A stretch of DNA of 64,000 nt from Fratercula arctica (Eukaryota > Chordata > Aves > Charadriiformes > Alcidae), in assembly GCA_947846985.1 (NCBI GenBank), contig CANTUZ010000001.1, positions 170,786,447 through 170,850,446 on the forward strand. The letters run 5' to 3'. This document shows positions 10,334-21,700 of the stretch, piece after piece. The notes beneath the pieces were generated by a model, which worked only from the letters and a program-made list of their open reading frames with translations, was not told where the DNA came from and did no database searches. Made by a program: the position numbers and the translations under genes. Numbering within the stretch: the stretch's first letter is position 1; each line of letters opens with the position of its first letter.

Positions 10334-13300
10334 AGTGGTAGGCTGACATGACTTATCATGGGTGATACCTTTGTTCCTATCCCAGTAAGTGTATTTTGTC
10401 TGTACTCTGAGAATGGTAGAGACTGAGAAACGTGTGTATTTAGGCAAAAAGCATATATTAAAGCCTTAAAGTTTGATGTGTCTCCCTCCAGAGAACACAG
10501 ATCAAAATGAGCACAAGCTATGTATTACACTCTTATCTGAGAGATCAGTAAGTCAGACTTTTGACCAAGTATGATAGAAAAATACAGGTGCTGCCAAGTA
10601 GAGGAGACTGGAGATCTAAGAGTCTGGTATGCTCTTTAACCATGCTTAGGGATGCATACTTCCATAGAAGATGCAAGAAATTTTGAAGGACATTTTGACT
10701 ATCCATTTACAATAGAAACTGCCTTTTTGTTGGTGAGGTTTTTTGGAGGGGGATTGTTTTGTTTTAAAACTCTGAATTAAAGATAGAAACTAGCATCTTG
10801 AATTTGGGCAAGCTATGATTTTTTCCATGGTTTCTTAAAATTTATTTTATATTTCAATTCTAAATATTCTGTGTGTGTAGGTAAATGATCATTCTTTAAC
10901 TTGAAACCTACTGAGTGTTGGAAGTGAAAACTCACAGAAATAGGCTGTACACATTCTAAATTCTCTTACTTTGAATGACTATTCTAATGGATTTGACATT
11001 TGTTACCTTTCCCTTTTAAGTTGCTACAGCTTTGCAGTTCTGGGGAGAATATGGTATCTTTGCTCAAAAAAATAATAAGAACAAATGTCGGCAGCAGCTT
11101 CAGATATTGTCACCTCTCTGCTTGGTGGGAGATGCCTACCCTTGCTCTCGATCACCTCATGTTTTGAAAGAAATTAAGATGTACTTTCATCTCAGCAAAT
11201 CACAATCCAGTGCAGCAATGCAAACCATTTTTATTATCAGTTTGAGCTGATGTTGCAGCCTATGAAGTGTAATGTGTGTGAGTGAATCTCTGTTTATGAA
11301 AAAGGCAGAATACTATAAATGGCTATACATACATTTTCTATAGTTAAAGAAAATCATTGCCTTTACTCATGTCTGTTCATGTTTAAGACGTGTGAAAAGT
11401 TTCTTAGTGTTAGGAACAGCTTTTCCTCTTTTGGTTGTATATGTTGTATATGGGTGCCTCCTTCTGAAATCACACATCTAAATCCATCTGCCTGGAATCT
11501 AACAGCCACAGCTCTACTGGAGATGGAAGGAAGATGGTGTAATTTTATCTTTGTTTTGTCTGAGGGCTGTTCCTCCCATGCCTCTTATATTTCTTATTTA
11601 GAAATCGCTTGAAGGTTTGGTCTGGTGTGTTCTTTTTCTTTTATGTATTCTGCAGTTGCTACATAATACTGAGAGTTCAATATGCACAGCAAATATATTA
11701 AAACAAAATCAGAAAAATCCTCTTCTTGTTCCCCTCCTTCTCCAAATACAAGAAATTCTAGCTTCTGTAACAATGCAGGCTTTGCAGAGTTACTCAAACT
11801 TGTAAAAGACCGCGGGATGTGTATTTCTATCAGGAGTAGTTGTTAACTTCCATTTTCCATTTTATTATATGTATCAAACTAATTTCAAGAATCCAGCCCT
11901 GTATTATGTAATTTGTCAGGATTCATACTCATCCAAAGAGGTCGTTAAAACAATTACGTGCAAGCTGACAGGAAAGCTATATTTAAACATTCTACATGAA
12001 GCACTTATTTTTACATATGCTCGTAAGGAAATGTTTCCTTGCCAAAAGTTGGGTAAAACTTTCTGGCGTGTTTTGATGAGGTGGACATTAAGGTGTTATC
12101 TGTTCTTTGGTGAACATAAAAAATGAAGTCATCAACTACCTAAACTTAAGTCATAGTCTTTATGTGGTCAACAAACCGCAATTTCCTTACTATACTGTGT
12201 GTTATCTTTGATAAATTCCTGTAGATTTGTCCCAGTCCTGGCAAGCACGGTCCCTGGTGCTGCTGCCTACTGCTTCTCCTTGTTAGAGCCCTGAGATCAG
12301 TTTTCCCAAGTTTGCTTTTGTATAAAGCAATCTTTGCCCAATTTTTTAAAAATCACAATTAGTTCTGAGATCTGTCGGCTTTTCAGTGGTGCCCACAAGT
12401 CCTTTTCCTTGATGCCACTTCTGCAGGCAGCCTGTCTTTGCAGCTGGGCATTTGAGAGCTTTAAGAGTATGTCTTATGCATAAATTGATTACTTTGGGCT
12501 CCAACACAGCTAGAAGTCTAGAGAAACTGTGCACCTGACACAAATTTCCCAGTTTCAGAGATCCTGTTGCTTCAGTTTTCTTACCTTTCTGGAGTGGGGA
12601 TTTTTGGGTTTCTTTTTGGTTGCTGCAGGTTCGCTCAGTTCTGTTTGGCCCGGGCGGGTGTTGTGGCGGATCCCCCGCCTGCACTGAGCTGGCGGTGCTC
12701 CGTGTGATCCCATGACTCAGAGAAGAGGTGGCTCCCACCAGCATTTGCTTTCCCTGTCATGTGCTGTCTTTGTATCTTGCCACCCACTTGCAGAGAAGAA
12801 GAAAACTTGTTCTCCCAGATCGCCAATCCATCATTTTGCTTAAGGTAAATGTAGGGACATATCTTGAATCAAGATTGCTGGCAAGAAATGGCAGAGTCTG
12901 CATGTTTTGATACTCTGTGATTGAACAATTCCACAGTAATAAATTCAACAAGAAGTGTTAGCACTGACTTTTTCCTGCAAAGAATTAGAAAATTTTGAAA
13001 CATACTGCTAATGCAGGGACAGTTCTGAGAAAATTTCAGCCTCATTGCACTTTATAGCAGTGTTGTTACAAATCTCATATAGAAGTAACATGGTACTACC
13101 TCTAGAGAACAGACGTGATTATGTCTTCTGTGCTGTTTATCTTGCATGAAAGAGAAGCACATATAGTTTTGCACAAATTCTTCACAAGGGATACAAATCC
13201 TTGTCCCACTCACGGGAGCTTTAAAACTCATTCCAGTAAGACTCTAATTTATATTTGCTATTTAAATGAGTTCAGCAGTCTAACAACAAACAGATAAAAA

Positions 13301-14282
13301 CTTGTGAAGTATTTGGTACTCCTAACTATCAGTGATTTTGAAGGCTCATCTTAAACCTTCACCTAAAATAAGTACTATTGGCTAGTGCTGTGCAAAGTTG
13401 CTTATGTGCATATGTATATGTTTGCAAGACTGAAGCTCTGGAGAATTATCTGAGTTAATGTCTGGCCTTTTTGCCAAAATTTAAAAAACCCAGAAATTAA
13501 GAAAACAATATATCCCACATTTTTCCAGGTGAAATATTTTATGTATGTATTAAAAATAGTTTACAATTCACCTTACTTTTCTCTTGAATGAGGCAACAGA
13601 CCTATTTAATTTTGATAACAACCATAGTAACACTTCAAAGGACCCCAATTAACTTCTGCTGTAATTGCCTTCTGCTTCCATTAGAACTGTTTATCACTAA
13701 TTTTAGACAACGCATAACACAAAGGTTTTTTTAAAATTCTTATAACTGTGTGCATTAGCTATGGAAGGACTGTAAATTTGAATTAACTAAATGTTGGTGT
13801 GTCTTTTTGACAAGAAGAAATCAAGGTACAGCTTGCAGAAAAGTTTGATATTGTATGTAGTTTGTATTTATGCTCTCCATTAAAGTAATAATGAAACAGT
13901 AACAGACTAGTGACTGAGTTAAAACCTTAATAGTTAATATAAAGCTGCCATGCTGACACCAGTGAGTCGAGGACTCATATTCCTGACTTTTTCATATTTT
14001 TCTTTGATCTCCACCAATAATTACGGATCGAGTAATCTGCATTACACAACAAGCGCCCACCCCTATCTATGCTGTTGGTAGATTTCTTTTCCAGAGAAGC
14101 AAGCACTTTGCAGAGGAATGACGACCGGTGGAGAAGCCCCAACATACGTCATTTTTTCCAACATTTATCCTTGTTCCAGTGAAAGGCTTTACATCTCCCC
14201 AGAATCATTGTCCGTCGCCATCTCTTGCAACCCCCTTTTCATTTACTGGTGACCTGAAAGAACATCCTTAGAGGGTCCTCAC
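10334..14282. other. AT-rich spacer upstream of the CpG island
   Basis: No gene is supported. The longest open frame is at 12346-12744 on the minus strand (132 codons). It overlaps a small GC-rich patch at 12640-12700 and has no recognisable domain, so I treat it as chance. Sequence from about 13950 becomes richer in CpG and contains a CCAAT-like motif near 14014, consistent with an approach to the island at 14283-14540. No repeat family is recognised. Confidence 0.5.
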
Positions 14283-14492
14283 CTGCTGTAGAGGAGTCTC
14301 TGGCAAGAACCCCCCACCCCACAGCGCGGAGCCGCTCCCCGCCGGCCGCTGGCCCTGGCGGCAGCGCGGCGCTTGCGGCCGGCAGGCGGTGGCCGGCGGC
14401 GGGCCCGGCCTTGCGGCGGGGCTGCAGCGGCGGTCCCGACGGCAGGTGGCAGTCAGGGGAAGGGGATGGGGCCAGGGCTCGGCTGTCGCCAT
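14283..14492 (-). CDS. candidate first coding exon in a CpG island (unidentified gene, partial)
   Basis: Read on the minus strand, an ATG at 14492-14490 opens 70 codons that end in CTACAGCAG at 14283, followed directly by GTGAGG (14282-14277), a near-perfect vertebrate splice donor. The exon would end in phase 0. The predicted peptide starts MATAEPWPHPLPL and is rich in Pro, Ala and Arg, as GC-rich first exons often are; I do not recognise it. The start context has G at +4 but C at -3, so it is only moderate. If unspliced, the frame stops four codons later. The same structure could be a non-coding first exon of a long non-coding RNA, with the open frame merely a by-product of high GC. The next exon would lie to the left, below 14000 or outside the window; I could not identify it. 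Confidence 0.3.
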
Positions 14493-14540
14493 TTGTTCTG
14501 CGGGTGTTTGAGGGTGTTACGCAAACCGAGAGCGCGGGCG
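14283..14540. promoter_or_regulatory. CpG island, putative promoter
   Basis: This is the only dense CpG island in the window. It is most extreme at 14325-14450, where GCGG, CCGGC and GCCGGC-type words follow each other closely. In bird genomes such islands usually mark promoters or first exons, often bidirectional. On the minus strand it contains an ATG-initiated open stretch ending at a strong splice donor (listed separately), suggesting transcription leftward. On the plus strand I see only weak donor candidates, such as GCAG|GTGGCA near 14442. No clear TATA box is visible, as usual for CpG-island promoters. Confidence 0.6.
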
Positions 14541-17500
14541 TGCAGCTGATTTCAGAAAATCAGCCTGTAGCCTTCTCAGACCTGAAAACGAATAGTTATT
14601 TTCGTCCTTCAATATAGTATCTTGAACTAGAAATAATGCCTTATAGTGCCTTTATGTCTTACAGTTTATCAGTGGTTGCTTCAGGTTTAAATCCTGCATA
14701 AGATGTTATATTTTGCTAGGAAGATGTCTGTTTCATTTAACTCGTGTCATTTAACAAATAAGTCTTGCTAGGAATAAAATGAATCACGCACATAAATCCT
14801 CACTTCCATGTCCATTAAAATGAAAATAGGCCTCTAGAGCATCAGTGTCAATTTGGCTATTCTTCCCCTGAAGATTTAGTGCCTAAATCCATCTTAAATT
14901 TGTGACATATATCACTGCATATCTGAGAAATCACCTGATTCACATGTATTGTAATACTGAATATTTGTAGATGTCCCTTAACTGCATTCTGCTTGACAGA
15001 GATTAGAAAGTGGGCTCTTACGTTTTAAACAGGATATGCATATACTTAAAGAAAAGCCTACTTAGTGGCTGAGGGGACACTTTCTAATCTCAGATACATA
15101 GCATGCTCTGCCTATTTACTCTATATGGAAAACCATGATACTGAGCAGAGATTAGTGTGGCATTAAACCTGTGCATTTGCCAATAAATTACCTGTATGAT
15201 GATAAATGTTTTAAAATATTTTCATGAACCATAGAGTGCTTTTTTTCTTCTAAGTATATCAGCAGCTTCCCTAAGCATTTTTCTAAAACCTCTGTTTAAA
15301 AGCCAGTATGCAACTTCGATGTGACCTTTGGTAGGATGATTCACAGATTATTTTTGCATGAATAGTTTGATACCCACATTTGTTCTCTTTGTATCTGCAA
15401 TTGCAAGTCATAGGGGACAATTAGTTTTGTTTTAGAATCAACCACAATGCAGCGGGAACGCTGCATCTTTCACATAAGGTGAATTCCTTTAAAGTAGCTT
15501 CCCTTTTACTTGTTTTTGACTTTGTTTTCCTTTCTTTCTTTCTGAAGAAACATCCTCATTATTCTGAAGACATTGTCAACACTGCATAATCATCAGAGAA
15601 CACTGATTTTAAAATGCCTTAAGTGATAGAAACCCAGTGCAAGACATAGGGAACAGCGTAATATTTAAATATTTGTAGAAGTGTGATACAAAATTTACAT
15701 CTACACAGAAACCAACACCTAAAGCTTTCTCTTCCAGTTATGTCACCTTTCATGTCATCTTTCAGCAAGAAGAAACCAAAAAGTATTCTGGTTTTTGGCT
15801 GGAAACTTGGGAGGGGCTGCTCTTCACCCCACCCAGTGCTGTTGCTCTCATGTGCTGCTCACAGAGCCCTCCTTCTGCTGACTGAATAGTATAGAAAAAG
15901 ACAGGCTCTGCTACCATTTCTTTTCTTATTAGCTGAAGTACCTACATGTACATTAAGATGTTTGTATGCTGAATTGCAGGGAAAACCCAATGCAAGAGGG
16001 ATAAGTCCTCACTTGGGTGGTAGATGCAGTCTGTTTTTTTGGTGGTAATTGTGTAACTGATCTGTTGTTACTACCTCATCCTTTTGTTTATGTGGCCTAG
16101 TTTCATGGAATGAGCTCCTCAACTTCCAGTCTAAGCTATTTTTTTCCCTATGTCATCTTTGCAATATCTTTGCAGCAATATTCTGTGTCAGCAGAAACAC
16201 TGTTCTGTGAGGCAGCCTTTGCTTTGTAACAGTTTTGAACCTGCTTCTAGTATAACATTTGTTTTAACTAGCCTAGTAATTTATTATGAAGTCATTAGGG
16301 GATGCATTTGGTAGTTGCAGTGTTCAGCATTATAGTTACTCACTCTTTGAATGAAGAAAAACATTCAGTGCTCTGAATTTAGCCACATGATCCTAGGTCA
16401 AACTTAGGTCCTAAACCCCCAACCAATCATGAAGTAAATTATTATGAATATATTATGAATTTATTAATATATTAATGTATGAATTATTATGAATATATTA
16501 CAGTTTTAAGAGTTTATTTAGGAAACACTGAAAACTGTTAGATCATGAACATCCTGTCAAAAGTTATTTACCATTATAAGTGATGCAGAACTTTTTGTTC
16601 TGTACTTCTAGATTTTTAGGGCAACATTATTCCCTAATAGAAGAAATTTCTATTAATGAAGAACTGATTACCAAATCGGAACTTATCAGTGAATACTTTT
16701 CATTTAGCACAGCTTGGCTGCTGGAAAAATCTTAATGTCCTCTCACTTACCATAGATGCTGAGTACCCATCATTACTGCGGAAGGTGATAGGGTATGAGG
16801 ACGCTCAGGATGTATTGGAAAGGGCCTGTGGTTAGAAACACCTCCTGCCAATCATTGACTGAAACAAAAGGGGAGGAAAAAACAAGTTTTAGTTAAAAAT
16901 TGCTTCTCCAGAGTCAGCTGCTTGTAGCTTCATACTGCTGAAGGGTAAAATCATTTGTGAAACAAGGAGACTGAAAAAAAAAGTTTAAAAACCCTCAACT
17001 TTTACAGGCAGAGGTGCCTACCATTTTATGCGGTACTTCCATTTGCATGATTCAATATGATCTGTACTCTGGTGATTAAATCAGGAACACTTAGAGAAGG
17101 AAGACGTTGTCTTTTGGACTCTGCTGTGCCACTGATTACGGCTATTAAGATGCTGGAGTGTGGCGAGAGAGAAGAAAAAAGAAAAAGCCTGCCTTCTGGC
17201 TAAAGCAGTTGAATGCTTCCCAGAAACATGCTGTGCTGCCTCTGCTACAGACTACTTGTGCGATTTTGGTCAAGTCACATAAACATAAATCTTAACAGAC
17301 AATCAAGAGCTGGTCTTAACACATGGTCTTGGTTCTTAACTCTTGAGACCACATAAGGTTTGCAGGTCTCAAGCATTCCCAGTAAGAATGACAAAATTTC
17401 TTTAGTCATATCATATTTAGTTAGCTGAAAAAGGTTGTGTAAGGTACTTCATGTTGGATGTAAAATTAACTGATGCTTTTGGCTGCAATTTGCCAGTGTC

Positions 17501-17984
17501 ACAGTCTGAATTACTGATATATACTGGAAAGTAAAAAACAACCTCATCTCAAGTTGCACAAAGGAAACAAGATGTTGAATCACTGGGATGCAATGGCAAT
17601 ATAAAGAAATACAAGTTTTTCTGGGTGGATGTTAGCAGGACTACGTTAATTGTAAGGCTAGGTGTTAAGCAATTGGATGCCTTCTTATTGAGAGAGCAAC
17701 ATCAGAAGTAGAAAATATTTTTAAAACCATGTCAGGAGAAAATAAAAGATATCAGACCACAAAGAGTGTTATCATCCAGAGTAATTTAAGTGGAGTCTGG
17801 AAATATATTCAGTTTAGAAACTTTTAATGAAGATCTGTCCTGACAAATCAAGAAAACAAGCCAACCTAAAAGTACTATGCAACTGCTGCTTTCTTATTTC
17901 TGTAAGATAAAAAACACCTCCATATCACACGGATTTAATGCTTAGAATGGAATACATGAAAGGATAAAAATTATCAGAAGGAAA
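14541..17984. other. AT-rich spacer
   Basis: No gene is seen. The frame at 15683-15889 (+) is anonymous. A TTTCTTTCTTTC tract occurs near 15530-15543, and a pair of perfect 19-bp direct repeats at 16437-16500 is listed separately. No transposon is recognised before the CR1 at 17985. Confidence 0.6.
16437..16500. repeat. perfect 19-bp direct repeats in AT-only DNA
   Basis: AATTATTATGAATATATTA at 16437-16455 recurs identically at 16482-16500. The 26-bp spacer is almost all A and T and itself contains TTAATATATTAA. Slippage duplication in an AT-rich minisatellite is the simplest explanation. Strongly AT-rich arrays like this are also prone to unpairing. Confidence 0.85.
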
Positions 17985-18554
17985 ACATGGACAGGCTGGA
18001 TCGATGGCTGAGGCCAATGGTATGAGGTTCAACAAGGCCAAGTGCTGGGTCCTGCACTTGGATCACAACAACCCCATGCAGCGCTACAGGCTTGGGGAAG
18101 AGTAGCTGGAAAGCTGCCTGGCAGAAAAGGACCTGGGGGTGTTGGTTGACAGCTGTCTGAATATGAGCCAGCAGTGTGCCCAGGTGGCCAAGAAGGCCAA
18201 TAGCATCCTGGCTTTATTAGAAATAGTGCGGCCAGCAGGACTAGGGAAGTGATTGTACCCTTGTACTTGTGACTGGTGAGGCTACACTTCAAAAACTGTG
18301 TTCTGTTTTGTGCCCCTCACTACAAGAAAGATACTGAGGTACTGGAGTGCATCCAAAGAAGGGCAACAAAGTTGGTAAGGGACCTTGGGCACAAGTCTTA
18401 TGAGGAGCGGCTGAGGGAATTGGGGCTGTTTAGCCTGGAGAAAAGAAGGCTGAGGGGAGACCTTATCACTCTCTACAACTACCTGAAAGGAGGTTGTAGT
18501 GAGGTGGGTGTCACTGTCTTAAAAAGTGATAGGACAAGAGGAAACAGTCTCTAG
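17985..18554 (+). pseudogene. CR1 ORF2 C-terminal remnant (inactivated)
   Basis: This is the decayed C-terminal part of CR1 ORF2, downstream of the RT catalytic core. A TAG at 18103-18105 interrupts the frame after LGEE. A one-base loss near 18213 (in the segment that reads TIRNS or SIRNS in related copies) shifts it again. A third open portion, 18276-18554, carries [19 protein letters not shown] and then [16 protein letters not shown], ending at a premature TAG at 18552-18554 just after SDRTRGNSL. No catalytic motif is present and no protein is expected. Confidence 0.88.
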
Positions 18555-18776
18555 TTGCACAGGGGGAGGTTGAACTTGGATAATAGAAAAGGGTTGTCAA
18601 GCATTGGACCAGGCTGCCCAGGGAAGTGGTTAAGTCACCATCCCTGGAGGTATTTAAAAGGCGTGTAGATGTGGCACTTAAGGACATGGTTTAGTGGTGG
18701 ACTTGGCAATATTAGGTTTATGGTTGGATTTGATCTTAAGGGTCTTTTCCAATCTAAATGATTCAATGATTCTATG
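17985..18776 (+). mobile_element. CR1 LINE, 5'-truncated copy 3
   Basis: A roughly 790-bp CR1 copy comprising the last part of ORF2 and the 3' UTR. Translated blocks resemble the same region of copy 1: [21 protein letters not shown] and [20 protein letters not shown]. The tail reads TTAAGGGTCTTTTCCAATCTAA-like and then ATTCAATG (18761-18768) and ATTCTATG (18769-18776). The UTR differs clearly from copies 1 and 2, so it belongs to another CR1 subfamily. It also appears older, with more coding damage. Confidence 0.94.
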
Positions 18777-21700
18777 TGGAATCTTTTATGGAAGAGAATT
18801 GCAAAACATGCAGTTCAAGCATTACGTTGTATGTTCGTTTCCTTCTGCAAGCACCTCCCAAAGACTGAGATAGACTTTTGGTTCTGCACAGCTATTTCAA
18901 CTGTATAGGATGTTGCAAAACGTGATATTTCTTCACCCAAACATATTCTGAAAGAATTACTAGTTGTAAAAGGGTGCCTTGAATAGGAACATCTTTCACC
19001 TTCATGGCCTGAGAAAAGATGTGAAACGTTTTGATCACATGTAGTAATTTGGCTCCTCTGTTTCAAGAACACTCTCATTCCTTAAGAATAAGGTCAAATA
19101 TTTTACAACTGAGACCAACACTATTACATGATCCAAATGTTGTCTTCCACTAGCACATTTTTCAGCCATTTCTTTATTACCTTATGCAACTATCATGGAA
19201 TAGTTTTCAACTTTTTTTTTTTTTTTTCCTTTTTAGCATGGCCTTCACATGTTTCAACAGATTTATGTCATCCTCTTTTAATATTGCTAAGACTTACGCT
19301 TTTCTAGGAATTCCTGCTTATGACTTGATCCCTCTTGGCTGGACCATGCACATTGTTGTATAAATTATGTGTAATTTACATTACAAAAGTTGAATATTCT
19401 CCAAGATCAGTTTTTCCATACTGAACTGCTGTTCTATTCTAGGACTGAAACTTGCATCTGACGTCAAGATACTTTTAAGATACATGCTTCCTTTGGCCAA
19501 TTCTGTTTCTGTATCATTAACTGTATTCACCTGAGTTCTGACATCTGGTTACAAGACACATGTAAATCTTGTGCAATGTTTTGTTTGTAGCTTTTTACAT
19601 TTGGCTTTTCTTGATGTTTCTTTGCAAAACAGGTTTTCCCTTTAACAGGAAACAATCTTCTACTATCTTTGTAATTTTTATCCTTCACTTCTTTATCTTC
19701 TCATTTTTAAGATTACTAGGCTATATTAGCTTTTATGTATTTCTTTGAAATACAAGATATTTTCTATGTTCTTGACAGCTCCTATGTAACTTGCATTGTA
19801 TAGTTTTTTAATCCTGCCTGTCTGTTGGGTTTTGTCCCTTTGTATTTTTTGTATTTCTTTTAAGTTTCCCATGTGTTTTTTAACGGTGCTGTACACATTA
19901 CATGCTTTGTGCTTTAGTTTGAGCCCTCTGTGTGTGTTTCTCCTTGTTTGCTGCGTGTGGTAAACTTGTGCCTGAATCTTGAGTCACCTGTCACATGCTG
20001 TTTCATTATTAACTGTGGATAGTCTTCCAAGCATTCCACATGGATAAGCATATCAGAAATTGTAAAGTTTTGACAACTTATGTCTACCCGTTCTCTCAGG
20101 CTTCATTTCAGACTACATGCACTCTGTATTCAGGAGATATGATTGCAGTATGTCTAGATAATATAACTTGTGACAAATTTGTTGTAGATGACTTGCATAT
20201 AAAGAGCCTTGAAGACTTGGCAGTACAGCTGCCAAGAATCGATGATCTTCTATAGACAATACAGGCAGAGCACACACTATTTTACATCAACAGCTAGGGA
20301 TAACAGGGAAATGAATTAAAGGTATCTGTCATCTATGTGGTGCCAATCTGCATTTTCTCCCCGGTTACAATGCTGTATTCTTCAGTCAAAAATGCAACTA
20401 CTACACTGCATCCGGTACTATTTATCTTGATTGAAGTTTTAGAAATAGTTGATTACTATTGATTGTTCATATCCTATCTTCAAATATTACCCTAAACACC
20501 AAATGATTTTCAACAGCAAGACTGGAAATATATGAAATCTTTTATGATGTGCCATAACCTTGAACCTTCTGGAAAGGCTTGGCATGTTTATATGCTAGTA
20601 AATCAAACAGTACTGTGAAGTGTTCCTAGATGGTAAAACACAACCATCTCTAGTAGTAATCTGCTGGCCCAGACCTTGGCACACTTTTCATTAACACTAA
20701 TTTACACTTTTTCCAGGCAATTCCTAGTTATGGGGTGGGAATAGAACCTGTCCTAATAAGCAGCTTGCATGCAGCCTGTTTGGACACTTCAGTTTTGACT
20801 AGCATATTTGTGTACTCTTCTGTGCCAGTTGGCCGCACGATTGGGAACTTTCCCAAGCACATTTAGTTTACTCCTATAAATATAGCTTTCCCTTCCCCTC
20901 TAATGGTGTCACAGCCTCCATGCCAACTCTGCTGCCTCTTCTGTTGTAGCTTTGACAGGTTATGTCTGCCTCTTTCTTGCCTCATTATTGTCTCCAGCGA
21001 CTCAGATAGCAACTCCAGAGATGGGCAGTAACAGTGAAACACAGCAGTGTTTGGGATGGGATTGCTTAGGAGGATGGTCTTTGTGTGAACTGAAACAAGT
21101 AACAACTGAGCTGAAAAAGAGTCTGTGAATGGGTATCAATGAAACAGATTTGTCCTTGTTTAAAGTTATTGATAATAGTAAAAGCTTATTTTTAGCCCTC
21201 ATGAAAAGGGACGATTTTTAACCATCGATTTTTTATCTAACGTGATTTTTGATCTAACTATAGCATTCAGCATTGAACAAACAACATTTTGTTCTCTAAT
21301 AACCGTTTTCCATCTTACCTTTTAGATGCATTAATTGCAAAAATGATATTCCAAAAATTAGGAAGACTTTTTCAAGGTTCTTGTAAAGCAAATGAAGAGT
21401 TCACTGGTTAATTTAATATGTGAACAATTCAAATACATATGAAGCAATAAAATATCTTGTTCAGCTTGAAAAGAAATGAAGTTCATCTGTTCAGATATTA
21501 CGAGGCGGAGTGTATGTAATGGAAAATTATGGGGAGATAATCATGAATGAGTCATTTGAAATTTTTAAAAAATAAAATCACAAGTTTTATTTAAATTGTT
21601 GACTCATCTGTGATTTATTTTCCCAACTGTTCTATCTTGCTTGTCTGTCAAACCACGTCCATGGTCATCTTAGTTTTTTCAGTTAAACAGAGAGAGCAAA

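Noticed and set aside
19212..19236. T16 plus CCTTTTTAG as a splice acceptor
   Set aside because: No open exon with a donor follows; T-runs followed by AG are common in AT-rich DNA.
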